Positions 43,789-52,064 of a stretch of 64,000 nt of DNA are shown in pieces. Every line of letters begins with the position of its first letter. Position 1 is the stretch's first letter. The notes beneath the pieces are model-generated. The model was not told where the DNA came from and did not search any database. It was given only the letters and a program-made list of their open reading frames with translations. Source of the DNA: Spirochaetia bacterium (GTDB lineage: Bacteria > Spirochaetota > UBA4802 > UBA5550); assembly GCA_009885955.1 (NCBI GenBank), contig VFJS01000043.1:1-64000 (forward strand). The letters are read 5' to 3'. The position numbers and the translations under genes are program-made.

Positions 43789-44583
43789 ATGAGTAAAATG
43801 ATGCGGCACAAAAAAATAAAAAAATCAATTTCTGCAGCGATGATAATCATCATCTTTACCTGTTTTTTACCGGAAAACGCGCTGCCGGAGCGGAGCCTCC
43901 TGCTGCCCCTGGTATACCCCAACGGAACGGTAAGCACCGGCCAGCCCTGGATACTATGGAATGATATATATAATATGCGTGACAGAAGAACATACAGGAT
44001 CATATTCAGGGAAAAGGGAGGATCAGCAACGGACCAGGTGACCTACACCTTCATACCGGGAATCTTCTTCAAGTCCTATTATGCATGGCAGCTCCCCGCG
44101 CCGCTGAAGGGGATGTCCTACGACTATACCATTGAAATGCTCGTGAACAGCAAGCCGGAAAATTTAAGCTATAATGCAGTATACAAATATCCGATCATGG
44201 AGACATTCACCGTTGACACTGCACGGAAAAACAGCATCGACCGCCTTCCGCCCGAATACCTGATTAAATACAAGTTCATGGAGAAGGAGAACGGGCTCAT
44301 CAATGGATACAACTTCATCTTCTATGCCTCAAGCAGTACCCTCACTCTGGGCCTGGGTTTTCTATTCTACACGATTTTTAACTTCGGCACTGTGGCCGTA
44401 GTCCTGTCATGGATCTGCTTCGGCACATCACTTATGGGCTACACGGCAGCAGGTTATTACGGTTACCGATACATGGTTAAAAAGGGTGAGATGAATGAAA
44501 TCCTTAGAATGGGTGAGAATATCTCAATAAAGGGGATGAACAACGGGAAAAAAATGGATACAGGAATAGAGCTCTCATTCTGA
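43789..44583 (+). CDS. Exported membrane protein of unknown function
   Basis: A 264-residue protein. Signal peptide about residues 9-32 (ISAAMIIIIFTCFLPENALPE). The mature domain has YPNGTVSTGQPWILWNDIYNMR and YDYTIEMLVNSKPEN, typical of a periplasmic beta fold. Two hydrophobic segments near residues 185-230 anchor it to the membrane, and a short basic tail follows. It resembles no family that I recognise. It is convergent with the DUF457-like gene. Confidence 0.7.
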   Translation: MSKMMRHKKIKKSISAAMIIIIFTCFLPENALPERSLLLPLVYPNGTVSTGQPWILWNDIYNMRDRRTYRIIFREKGGSATDQVTYTFIPGIFFKSYYAWQLPAPLKGMSYDYTIEMLVNSKPENLSYNAVYKYPIMETFTVDTARKNSIDRLPPEYLIKYKFMEKENGLINGYNFIFYASSSTLTLGLGFLFYTIFNFGTVAVVLSWICFGTSLMGYTAAGYYGYRYMVKKGEMNEILRMGENISIKGMNNGKKMDTGIELSF

Positions 44584-44597
44584 CCTTTGCACAATGC

Positions 44598-45464
44598 CTA
44601 TTTATACCCCTGGACCTGCCTGAAAATGCTTATGAATATGGTCCTCCCTTTTAGAGTGATATTTTTTATCTCCACGGGGAGTTCATCTATTACATTTGCC
44701 TGATATTGATTCCACTTCAGTTCCCCTTCATACCTGCAGCCGGCAATATATTTGCCAATCCAGTAAAGAACCCCTCCATTAAAGAGAATGATCAATACAA
44801 AAAACGGAATGGCGATAAACCTCACTCTTACCAGGTCAAAAAACCTGCTTATGATAACAGCAGGCAGCGATAGTGCAGCTGCGCCAGCCAGTATCCACAT
44901 GATCTTGATGTCGTACCATCCGATGAGGGACCATCCACCGTTTCTTACGAACTGGCCCCCATCCTTCATGGGGAAAAAGAGGGGAATTCCTTTCCAAACG
45001 CTGGGCGGTTGAGGGAGATCACATAATAAATGTGAAGAACCGGAAATAAATGCAAAAAGTAAAAACAAAAAAAAATGTTTAGGAGAGATAGGGGCAATAA
45101 CATATTTCAAAATAATGACTTCTGATTTTTCTCCTGTCACTTTTTTATGAAAATATTTTAATAGATATTTCCAATAACCTGTGAATACTCTTATAAAAAC
45201 TGATAATAATGAGATGGATACGACTACGATACATGCCAGTACTGCCACACCAAGGAAGGAGTGAGTCACGCCCCTGTGCCCGATCATGGGATCAGTTGAT
45301 GTATATACCCCATAGAATGAATCAATATCGGGAATTATTGCCATTAAACCCATAATAAAAAAAATCTTTATATAGGTGTACCAGTTTTTTCTAAAAATAC
45401 CCATTAAACTATAGAATATATTTGCGCATGATATGCCTATGAGAAAATGTTCCGGAGGTGTCAT
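44598..45464 (-). CDS. YdjM/DUF457-family membrane-bound metal-dependent hydrolase
   Basis: A 288-residue protein with several membrane helices. MIPDIDSFYG and IGHRGVTHSFLGVAVL supply the family's D-x-D and H-R-G-x-T-H metal-site motifs, and SHLLCDLPQ the later H-x-x-x-D. The substrate is unknown; E. coli YdjM is LexA-regulated. It overlaps neither neighbour but lies 5 nt after the gene upstream (45470-46948) on the same strand. Confidence 0.8.
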   Translation of the reverse strand: MTPPEHFLIGISCANIFYSLMGIFRKNWYTYIKIFFIMGLMAIIPDIDSFYGVYTSTDPMIGHRGVTHSFLGVAVLACIVVVSISLLSVFIRVFTGYWKYLLKYFHKKVTGEKSEVIILKYVIAPISPKHFFLFLLFAFISGSSHLLCDLPQPPSVWKGIPLFFPMKDGGQFVRNGGWSLIGWYDIKIMWILAGAAALSLPAVIISRFFDLVRVRFIAIPFFVLIILFNGGVLYWIGKYIAGCRYEGELKWNQYQANVIDELPVEIKNITLKGRTIFISIFRQVQGYK

Positions 45465-45469
45465 ATATG

Positions 45470-46948
45470 CTACTTCAGCTCCTTCCGGGTGCCTGCACCG
45501 GTATCGTTCATCCAGTCATAGAGGGGCCTGTATATCCCGGCCGGCGCGCTCCCGGCAAAATATATGTCGGCATGGGCATAATCGTATAACCGGAGGAACC
45601 TGACCTTATCAATGGTAATACCGCTCTTGCCGAAAAACCACTGCAGTCCCGCCGGGACCGAGTCCCCCACATTGTTGGTACCGGTAAGGATATAGAACAC
45701 CGGGAGCCTGTTCTCCCTGTTCACAAAGACATTCATCTCAGGGCAGTTGAAGTCGCACTTCCCGAGCAAAAAGTAATCCAGGAGAACCTTCCTCGGGTAA
45801 AAATATTCCCAGAATGTCCCCTTTGAACTGTAGGCCCTTATGACACCGGCAAGGCTGGTCACATCGCCCCCCTTCAGGTCCGATACCCATTCCACGGGCT
45901 TCCCCATCTTTTCAGAGGGAGGGAGATCCGACGCAACGAAATTTCCGGACCTCAGGAGATAGGCGAAATCGCCCCGTACCCTGGCCGGGTACCTGTCTAT
46001 GTCAAGGTCGTACAGCCAGCCGACAAGCGCCATGTTGGTTATGCCCCTGGATAGTATCTCGGCCGGGAGTCTGAAGACTTCAGCTAAAGGGCTCTTCTCG
46101 CCGGGCTTCAGCCATGCCATGTGGATTGCCAGGTTATGGACCACAAGGGAGGGATAATACTTCATGTAGAGATGGTTCCCTTTCATGAGCTCCTCCTGCT
46201 GTTTTATGTTCCTGTCATTCCCTCTGAGATCATTCTGGATTGTCCCCCATTCCGGATTCTCATCGAGGAAGACCATCCCTTTCAGGTCCAATGAACCGAA
46301 ACCTGTTTTAAACCGGTAATTTGAATACATCATGACATATTCAACACCATCGGACCATCCTCCCATAAAGATATTTTTACTGAACTTCTTCGCCTCCTCC
46401 ACAACAGCCTTAACATCCTCCATCTGGACGTCAAGACCCCAGTGCCTTGTAAACTCCTCGGAACAGAGGATATAATTGGCGCTGGTATTCATCTTCTTAA
46501 GAAGCCTATCACGGCTTTTCGCATCCTTCACAAATTCATCCATATCCCTGGCAAGTCCGTCGCGATCCTCAACGAGGGACTGCCTCCTGTTCACCGACCA
46601 TACTTCGATATTTTTTCTCATGACCAGGTCCACGGCCATCCTTTCAAACCATGCGGTATCCGCGACATATCCTGACACCAGCACCAGGAGGGGCATATCC
46701 ATGTTCTTCTGGCCCTTCAGGCTGTATCGGATATACCCGACCCTGTTGAAGTCATCGGGTGTATTACGTTCACTGAACCCTTTTATTATCCTTTTTTCAA
46801 CAACCACTTCCAGCGGGTTTGCCGCATCACTCTTCCCGGCCGGATCCTTATCCGACGAACCGGTTTTTTTGCCGCAGTCCGAAAGGATCTGCACCGCAAG
46901 GAAAACCGGTAGAAATGCCAGTAGTTTCCATACATGCCTTTTTGTCAT
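45470..46948 (-). CDS. Alpha/beta-hydrolase-like lipoprotein
   Basis: A 492-residue exported protein whose signal sequence ends in a lipobox (ILSDCGKK). Segments such as PLLVLVSGYVADTAWFERMAVDLV (oxyanion-hole strand), NIFMGGWSDGVEYVMMY (nucleophile elbow G-x-S-x-G) and YDYAHADIYFAG (late His) match alpha/beta hydrolases. The substrate is unknown. It overlaps by 4 nt the upstream C39-like gene, so the two are coupled. Confidence 0.78.
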   Translation of the reverse strand: MTKRHVWKLLAFLPVFLAVQILSDCGKKTGSSDKDPAGKSDAANPLEVVVEKRIIKGFSERNTPDDFNRVGYIRYSLKGQKNMDMPLLVLVSGYVADTAWFERMAVDLVMRKNIEVWSVNRRQSLVEDRDGLARDMDEFVKDAKSRDRLLKKMNTSANYILCSEEFTRHWGLDVQMEDVKAVVEEAKKFSKNIFMGGWSDGVEYVMMYSNYRFKTGFGSLDLKGMVFLDENPEWGTIQNDLRGNDRNIKQQEELMKGNHLYMKYYPSLVVHNLAIHMAWLKPGEKSPLAEVFRLPAEILSRGITNMALVGWLYDLDIDRYPARVRGDFAYLLRSGNFVASDLPPSEKMGKPVEWVSDLKGGDVTSLAGVIRAYSSKGTFWEYFYPRKVLLDYFLLGKCDFNCPEMNVFVNRENRLPVFYILTGTNNVGDSVPAGLQWFFGKSGITIDKVRFLRLYDYAHADIYFAGSAPAGIYRPLYDWMNDTGAGTRKELK

Positions 46949-47868
46949 AATTGTTTCATATCCTTTTTAATATCTTTGATGATATACCCCGACCGGGAAT
47001 ATTCGCCCCCTTCAATGATGAAGGGTATGCTCTGCCTGTCAAAAAGATTGCAGCCATTCTTCGTGACTTTGCTGTAGACAGGCGTCAGGGTAAGCATACT
47101 GAAAGGGAGCGTCTCATGAATCTCAAATTCAAAAACATCTTCCACGGGGTCATAGGACTTAATCCCGGTTACCGTGCATGCATGTGCAAAAGTTAAATTG
47201 TTATACAGGACAGCTTTGGGGTATTTTTTTGAAGGCCCCATCCAGACCTGGGTATAGATGAAAACATGGTGCCCCTTTTTTACAAGATAAACCAGTTCGT
47301 CCATGTTTTTAATGGAATACCAACTGTACGTATCGCCGCTGCTGCCGTTTATTTTGACATTGATCTCATTTAGTATCCTGCCGGTGAGTGGAACACTTCC
47401 GGTATGGAGCCCCCACTGTTTCACAAAATCGATACCCCCCAGGTGTTTTATGAATTCCGGAATATCCCAGCTCCCCGGAATCATACCGGAAAATTTCATG
47501 GCATTCAGCCTGCCGCTGAATATGCAGTTTTCGGTATATTTGAGCCACGATATTGGAGAGAGGAGCTTTTCATTGGGGGGGACAATCCAGGTCTGAACGG
47601 TCCTGTCATATTTTTTCGGGTCTGAAACCATTTGAAGGCTTCTGACAGGCCTGTCGGCTATCGATTTCACTGCGCGTTCCTTTTCAATGACAGCCATTAT
47701 CCTGTGAATAGAAAAGATAACCAGCCATAGAACAAGCAGTGTCCCGGAAAAAACTGCAAAAGCCATGGAATATATCTTCAGGCATTTCTTTAATCCAGGT
47801 ATGGAAAAAAACCTGGAATGCACCTCTGCTGATGCTGTTAATCCGGATAAATCCTTTGGTTGGTTCAT
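46945..47868 (-). CDS. C39-like cysteine peptidase-family membrane protein
   Basis: A 307-residue protein. One membrane helix (about residues 33-57) precedes a likely periplasmic domain. Cys in TENCIFSGRLNAMKFSG may be the nucleophile and His in FAHACTVTGIKSYDP (about residue 225) the base, with Asp in the same loop; together these match the C39_2 type. The gene start is clear at MNQPKDL. It is the first gene of the 47868-44598 group. Confidence 0.6.
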   Translation of the reverse strand: MNQPKDLSGLTASAEVHSRFFSIPGLKKCLKIYSMAFAVFSGTLLVLWLVIFSIHRIMAVIEKERAVKSIADRPVRSLQMVSDPKKYDRTVQTWIVPPNEKLLSPISWLKYTENCIFSGRLNAMKFSGMIPGSWDIPEFIKHLGGIDFVKQWGLHTGSVPLTGRILNEINVKINGSSGDTYSWYSIKNMDELVYLVKKGHHVFIYTQVWMGPSKKYPKAVLYNNLTFAHACTVTGIKSYDPVEDVFEFEIHETLPFSMLTLTPVYSKVTKNGCNLFDRQSIPFIIEGGEYSRSGYIIKDIKKDMKQL

Positions 47869-47950
47869 TGTATATTACGCATGTTACCTATTCAGGCCGC
47901 TGAAAAAACCGGCTCCACGCCGATAATCTCCGGGATTAATTATCCGCAGT

Positions 47951-48355
47951 TCATTTAATCACAATCTCTGCCGAAATCTTCAGTTTAACAACAGACTCTG
48001 CAGGATCATTGGTATAGACCCTGATTATTTTTTCAACTTTTCCGAGACGGTCACTGGTATCGAATTTCACTTCCACTTTCCCCTCGCCGCCGGCCGGGAC
48101 CTCCTTATCTGAAAGGAGAGCTGCTGTGCAGCCTCACCCTGCATCTATCTCCCTTATATAGAGAGTTTCACCGCCCGTATTTTTAAAGATAAATACATGG
48201 GTAACCGTTTCTCCCTGTTTTATAACGCGGAAATCATGGCTCTTCTCCTTGAAAAATATCTGAGCCTCGCCGGCTGAGAGATATACCCCTGTTCCAAAAA
48301 CAGAAAGGATATAAGCGGCTATTATAATCATTTTAACCGGTCTGAACATAGTCAT
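47951..48355 (-). CDS. Exported DUF1573 protein with in-frame UGA (probable selenocysteine)
   Basis: The frame upstream of the UGA (48134-48136) encodes a signal peptide (VKMIIIAAYILSVFGTGVYLSAGEA) and the first half of a DUF1573 domain (FFKEKSHDFRVIKQGETVTHVFIFKNTGGETLYI). In the same frame below the UGA the rest follows: GCTAALLSDKEVPAGGEGKVEVKFDTSD, then VYTNDP and IVIK, ending in UGA at 47951-47953. DUF1573 has the conserved motif (S/A)-C-G-C-T; here it is G-U-G-C-T, with UGA for the first Cys. With the start at MTM (48355) it has 134 residues and U74; an earlier start at 48364 is possible. The role of DUF1573 is unknown, but a U-x-C redox or metal site in the periplasm is implied. A nonsense mutation is the alternative. 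Confidence 0.75.
48100..48119 (-). promoter_or_regulatory. Candidate SECIS hairpin in the DUF1573 gene
   Basis: Downstream of the UGA on the minus strand, UCUCCUU (48119-48113) pairs with AAGGAGG (48106-48100) around the loop UCAGAU. There are seven pairs, one of them G-U. The loop starts 22 nt after the UGA, the same as in bioB. The first two loop bases are U and C, so it does not meet the G rule of the usual consensus. A second small hairpin GCUGC/GCAGC lies directly after the UGA. Confidence 0.45.
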
Positions 48356-48561
48356 TTCTTTCATTCCCGAATATTCAAATCTTATCAGGTACAATATTAT
48401 TACAATCAAAAATAGTCAATAAAAATATCAAGGGGAAAATGCCCGCCTCATTGCCATAGTACATATGAAATTCCCTGAAACAAAATTACCGGGAAGGCAT
48501 ATATTTGATTTGACTCCCGGAAAAGCCGGAGTTAAGAATGAATGCCTGAAGGGATATTATA

Positions 48562-49263
48562 ATGAATGTAAAAATCCATGCCTTTTTGATTCTTGCTGTT
48601 GTTTCATCCCTCTGCTGCAGGCCCAGGCCCGACTGCAGTTCCATCACTATACCCGCTATCATTGAAGACCTGTCCATGCACAATGCCGCACGTACCGGGG
48701 ACATGCCTGGGCTGAAAAAACTTATCGATGCCAGCATGCCGGTCAACCGCATGGACAATTGGGGCTGGACTCCGCTGTTCCATTCGGCTATGAACGGCCA
48801 TTACGAATGCGCCCTTCTCCTCATCGAAGCCGGCGCATGCATAAATTTAAAAACGCCCAGAGGAGGCCATACCGCTCTCCATTATGCATCGGGCAACGGC
48901 TTTGAACAGATTGCCCTGCTCCTGGTTAAAAACGGGGCCGATCTGAATATAAAGGACAGCTATGATTATTCGCCCATTCATAATGCCGCATCGTGGAACC
49001 ACCTGGGAATTGCAAGGGCTCTTATAAGCAGAAAGGCAGATATCAATTCAAGGAATATCCGCGGCAGCACCCCGCTTCACATGGCAGTCTGGGAGGAACA
49101 TACCGATATGGCTAAACTGCTTATTGAAATGGGGGCTGATATTGCAATCACCGATCAGTGGAACAACTCTCCGGCAGACCTGGCCAGGATAAAAGGAAAC
49201 AGGGCCATCATGGACCTATTCCCGGCAAACAAAGATCTAAATAGTGAAAAGAAGTTAAAATGA
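48562..49263 (+). CDS. Ankyrin-repeat lipoprotein
   Basis: A 233-residue protein. The signal peptide ends in a lipobox (VVSSLCC). Five ankyrin repeats span about residues 40-220, each with the DxxGxTPLHxA pattern (for example GHTALHYASGNGFEQIALLLVKNGADLN, GSTPLHMAVWEEHTDMAKLLIEMGAD). Ankyrin repeats bind proteins; a partner is not apparent. AGGGATATTATA precedes the start. It is divergent from the DUF1573 gene. Confidence 0.88.
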   Translation: MNVKIHAFLILAVVSSLCCRPRPDCSSITIPAIIEDLSMHNAARTGDMPGLKKLIDASMPVNRMDNWGWTPLFHSAMNGHYECALLLIEAGACINLKTPRGGHTALHYASGNGFEQIALLLVKNGADLNIKDSYDYSPIHNAASWNHLGIARALISRKADINSRNIRGSTPLHMAVWEEHTDMAKLLIEMGADIAITDQWNNSPADLARIKGNRAIMDLFPANKDLNSEKKLK

Positions 49264-49271
49264 GACTTTCT

Positions 49272-49440
49272 AAGATGGCCACAGAGGCACAGAGACACGG
49301 AGTTAATATATAGGAAATTCTGCAGATTCATGATTAAAACAGACCCGGAAAACAGTTAAAACCAGCCTGTATTTCATAGATTATCCTCCCATGGGACAGA
49401 ATGAAATATTATCGGAAGTAAATTTTTTCATTTAGGAAAA
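49272..49440. repeat. Dispersed repeats: family D arm and family B copy 2
   Basis: GCCACAGAGGCACAGAGACACGG (49272-49300) matches the arm of the element at 11736. It is followed by a family B copy with TCTGCAGATTCATGATTAAA, CCCGGAAAACAGTTAAAACC and ATAGATTATCCTCCCATGG. Confidence 0.6.
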
Positions 49441-49514
49441 TCCCTTAATAAATGAGAAAAAAATATCCCGGAAATGATTATTTGTTCAACCAGTATGGGA
49501 CATAGAGCAGTTTA

Positions 49515-49775
49515 TTATCGATATACATCTTTTCTATCACGGACAGCAACAACATCCACGATAAATTCTTTATCATCTATTGAATAGAGAACACGATAAT
49601 CACCTATCCTTATTCTCCAAAGATTCTTGTTTCCCGTTAATTTTCTGCAACCCGCGGGCCTTGGCTGCAGAGATAAGTCTAGGATTTTATCAAAAATTCT
49701 ATTCACTATTTTTTCGTCCATCGACCCCAACTCTTTACGGGCAGAACGGGCAAATATAATTGCGTATTCAGTCAC
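49515..49775 (-). CDS. RelE/ParE-type toxin
   Basis: An 86-residue protein with the RelE fold: AIIFARSARKELGSMDEKIVNRIFDKI, then RPAGCRKLTGNKNLWRIRIGDYRVLYSID and a terminal VVAVRDRKDVYR. The RIGDYRVLY segment and Arg-rich tail are typical of ribosome-dependent mRNA interferases. It overlaps the antitoxin gene upstream by 8 nt. Confidence 0.9.
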   Translation of the reverse strand: MTEYAIIFARSARKELGSMDEKIVNRIFDKILDLSLQPRPAGCRKLTGNKNLWRIRIGDYRVLYSIDDKEFIVDVVAVRDRKDVYR

Positions 49776-49959
49776 GCAGTTTTCCCAACTTTTTAAGCTT
49801 TCTCCTTACTATCTCCAATGATTCCCTTGGCTCATCTGTACGCTCACTGGCAAGCAGGTTATCAAAAAAATCCTCCCAGAGATCGCCCAATTTTTTTAGA
49901 TCGATTTGTACTGCCACTTTGTTTCCTTTATCATCCATTACATATTGTATTCCCTGCAT
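49768..49959 (-). CDS. Antitoxin of the RelE-type pair
   Basis: A 63-residue acidic/basic protein (MQGIQYVMDDKGNKVAVQIDLKKLGDLWEDFFDNLL...) with AGGAG just before the ATG. It resembles Phd/RelB-like short antitoxins in which strand-turn-strand is followed by helices. Its place upstream of, and overlapping, a RelE toxin supports this. Confidence 0.8.
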   Translation of the reverse strand: MQGIQYVMDDKGNKVAVQIDLKKLGDLWEDFFDNLLASERTDEPRESLEIVRRKLKKLGKLRD

Positions 49960-49960
49960 C

Positions 49961-50173
49961 CTATGAACTCCTCATAACATACTTTACATAGCGGAAAGGC
50001 ATGTAATGCCCGATTATTTTCTCTGCCTTCAACATTTTTGCCATGGCCTGTTTACAATCAAAAGCAAGATAAAAATACCGCCCGCTCTTCAACACCGCTT
50101 TTGCGGATTTTAGGCCGTTAGATTTATTTTTTATCCATTCAAAGAATATATGCGCTAGGCTTACAATTGTCAA
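49961..50173 (-). pseudogene. HEPN-like domain fragment
   Basis: A 70-codon frame with WIKNKSNGLKSAKAVLKSGRYFYLAFDCKQAMAKMLKAEKI, resembling the first two helices of HEPN proteins (A-x-x-L-x-x-G-x-Y, then Q-A-x-E/A-K-x-L-K-A). A full HEPN domain has about 120 residues, so the rest is missing. The frame ends in TAG just before the antitoxin gene. A real small protein cannot be ruled out. Confidence 0.45.
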
Positions 50174-50264
50174 GAATATTTATTGGCATCTCTATCAATA
50201 AAATTTTTGACTTTGGAAACTGCTGAGAAAATAGAGTAAAAGAAAAGCCGAGAAGTCCAATGAT

Positions 50265-50390
50265 GATTAAAAAATACCTCATAGATTATCATCCCATGGT
50301 ACAGAATTAAATAGTATCGGAAGTAAATTTCATGTTAAAAAAGATTCATGCACTCTGCTATAAAATTGTGAAATTTAACGAATTTTGAGG
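50265..50390. repeat. Dispersed repeat, family B, copy 3
   Basis: CATAGATTATCATCCCATGG, AGTATCGGAAGTAAATTTC and TTCATGCACTCTGCTATAAAAT match blocks of the copies at 34824 and 49312. Confidence 0.65.
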
Positions 50391-50415
50391 CTAAAAGAAA
50401 GCAGTATTTTTTTCA

Positions 50416-50444
50416 TTGACGTTTTAGCGTTATAATGTTATATT
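50416..50444 (+). promoter_or_regulatory. Promoter of the RHH/RelE toxin pair
   Basis: TTGACG (50416-50421), a 17-bp spacer and TATATT (50439-50444) lie 28 nt before the antitoxin ATG. The spacer contains GTTTTAGCGTTATAATG, which may hold an operator half-site. Confidence 0.6.
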
Positions 50445-50471
50445 AGCAGTAATTAAATTAAGGAGAATATT

Positions 50472-50705
50472 ATGACCACCTTAAATAAACGCGCGACAAT
50501 ATATTTTGATCCGGAGATACATAAGGTGCTTAAAATTAAAGCAGCTGAAACATCCAGATCAATATCTGAAATAGTTGATGATGCCATTCGACTGGAATTG
50601 GCAGAGGATGAAGACGATCTTAGAGCGTTCAAAGAGAGAGCACATGAACCTTCTATTTCATTTGAAAAAGTATTAGCTAATTTGAAGAAAAATGGCAAAA
50701 TATAA
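50472..50705 (+). CDS. Ribbon-helix-helix antitoxin (RelB/DUF6290-like)
   Basis: A 77-residue protein. RATIYFDPEIHKVLKIKAAETSRSISEIVDDAIRLEL is a ribbon-helix-helix DNA-binding domain. The acidic C-terminus (AEDEDDLRAFKERAHEPSISFEKVLANLKKNGK) should bind the toxin. AAGGAG lies 7 nt before ATG. It overlaps the RelE gene by 14 nt. Confidence 0.88.
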   Translation: MTTLNKRATIYFDPEIHKVLKIKAAETSRSISEIVDDAIRLELAEDEDDLRAFKERAHEPSISFEKVLANLKKNGKI

Positions 50706-50967
50706 AATTGAAATTAAAAAAACCGCTGAAAAAGAATTAAATAAATTACCACGTAATGATCTAAAAAAAATAATTCAAAAAATTCAAAATTTAGCAGAGA
50801 ATCCCAGGCCTCCTGGTTGTAAAAAGTTGACTGGAGAAGAAAAATATAGAATCAGAAGTGGCAATTATAGAATATTATATATGATTGAAAATAATATTTT
50901 GATAATATATATCATAAAAATAGGTCACAGACGAGATGTTTATTTACATAGGAATCTGCAGAAATAA
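50692..50967 (+). CDS. RelE-type toxin
   Basis: A 91-residue protein with YKIEIKKTAEKELNKLPRNDLKKIIQKI, RPPGCKKLTGEEKYRIRSGNYRILYMIE and a terminal IIKIGHRRDVY, all usual for RelE/ParE. The 3' end runs into repeat copy 4. It is similar in pattern to the toxin at 49515 but clearly not a recent duplicate. Confidence 0.9.
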   Translation: MAKYKIEIKKTAEKELNKLPRNDLKKIIQKIQNLAENPRPPGCKKLTGEEKYRIRSGNYRILYMIENNILIIYIIKIGHRRDVYLHRNLQK

Positions 50968-51105
50968 ATGATAAAAACAGATCCCGGAAAACGTTAAAAA
51001 CCAGAATGAATTTCACACAGTCTCAATTCAAGAGACATATAGAATTATATCGGAATCAATTTTCATGGCAAATGAAAAAATTTATGCACACGGTCTTAAA
51101 AGTTA
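50952..51105. repeat. Dispersed repeat, family B, copy 4
   Basis: GGAATCTGCAGAAATAAATG, TCCCGGAAAACGTTAAAAA, TTCAAGAGACATATAGAAT and TTATGCACACGGTCTTAAAAG, in the same order as at 34824-34985. The first bases overlap the end of the RelE gene. Confidence 0.7.
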
Positions 51106-51490
51106 TTTTTTGATTTCCCTGTCAGCAAGGAATGAAAAAACAGTATCAGGCAACATAAAAGTTATACACTCCGGGCATTCTTCAGGGGCTTTTTCAAAAG
51201 ACTTCTGAATTGCCAGAGCCCAGGTTTTGCGGTCTATCTCTTTCAATTTTAAAAAGATTAACCACGAAAGGCTCGATCAGCACGAAAAAAAAATATTATT
51301 TTTCGAGTTTTTCGTGTTTTTCGTGGTTCAATTCTTTTCTGAGGTAAGACAAATTACTCGTGAGGGGGCGGGCGGTGCACTGAGCACTTCGGAATAGCTC
51401 AGTGTAGCACTTGTCGAAGCGGGTGAGGGCATTTTCTGTAAAAATAAATTCTGACCCCTCTTATCTGTGTCTCCGTGTCTCTGTGGCAAA
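51106..51490. other. Intergenic region with a gene remnant and an inverted repeat
   Basis: Minus strand 51108-51254 reads LKEIDRKTWALAIQKSF and EECPECITFMLPDTVFSFL without a start, perhaps the end of a lost gene. AACCACGAAA (about 51262) faces TTTCGTGGTT (about 51320) as an inverted repeat. A family D arm lies at 51465-51490. Confidence 0.4.
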
Positions 51491-51492
51491 AA

Positions 51493-52059
51493 TTATTTTT
51501 TTCTACTCTGCCTCGCCTCCATCTCCATTTTTGAATAAATGCAGCCGCAGTAATTCTGCCTGAAGAATCCATGGTTTCTGGAAAAATCCACCGATTTTCT
51601 GTACCCGTCGTTCTTTTTAAAATCAGATTCGATATATTCTATTCCATACTTTCTGCCGAATTCCAGTCCGACCCTGTTTATCACTGCCTGATCTTTATGG
51701 GGGCTCACTGTGAGGGTTGTTGCAACTGCATTAAAATCATTCTCTGACGCGAAACGGAATGCTGAATCAAGCCTGAAGGCGAAACATTCCCTGCACCTTT
51801 CTGACCTTTCGCCCAGGTGTTTGTATTCATCGACCCTGGAAGTCCACTCCCTGATATCGTAATCACCGGTTACCAGGCTGAGGCCCGACTCCAGGGTAAA
51901 TTTTTTCAGCTCTGATAGCCTTTTATCATATTCAGACACGGGCGCAATATTCGGATTATAAAAAAAAAGAGTTACATCATATTCCATGGAAAGAAGCGAA
52001 TTAACGAAACCGGAACATGGGGCGCAGCATGAATGTAAAAGAAGTTTCCTGTCTTTCAA
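51493..52059 (-). CDS. queH: Epoxyqueuosine reductase QueH
   Basis: A 188-residue protein of the DUF208/QueH family, which reduces epoxyqueuosine to queuosine in tRNA without cobalamin. Cys motifs are HSCCAPCS at the start, CRECFAFRLD in the middle and NYCGC at the end, matching the Fe-S and second metal ligands of QueH. YNPNIAPVSEYDKRL is also characteristic. It lies 5 nt after the gene upstream (52065-52409). Confidence 0.95.
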   Translation of the reverse strand: MKDRKLLLHSCCAPCSGFVNSLLSMEYDVTLFFYNPNIAPVSEYDKRLSELKKFTLESGLSLVTGDYDIREWTSRVDEYKHLGERSERCRECFAFRLDSAFRFASENDFNAVATTLTVSPHKDQAVINRVGLEFGRKYGIEYIESDFKKNDGYRKSVDFSRNHGFFRQNYCGCIYSKMEMEARQSRKK

Positions 52060-52064
52060 TAAAA

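Noticed and set aside
51262-51330. Inverted CCACGAAA repeat as a transcription terminator
   Set aside because: It is far from any gene end, lacks a T run at the right place, and similar sequences occur at other non-coding sites (about 16200), so a repeat is the better reading.
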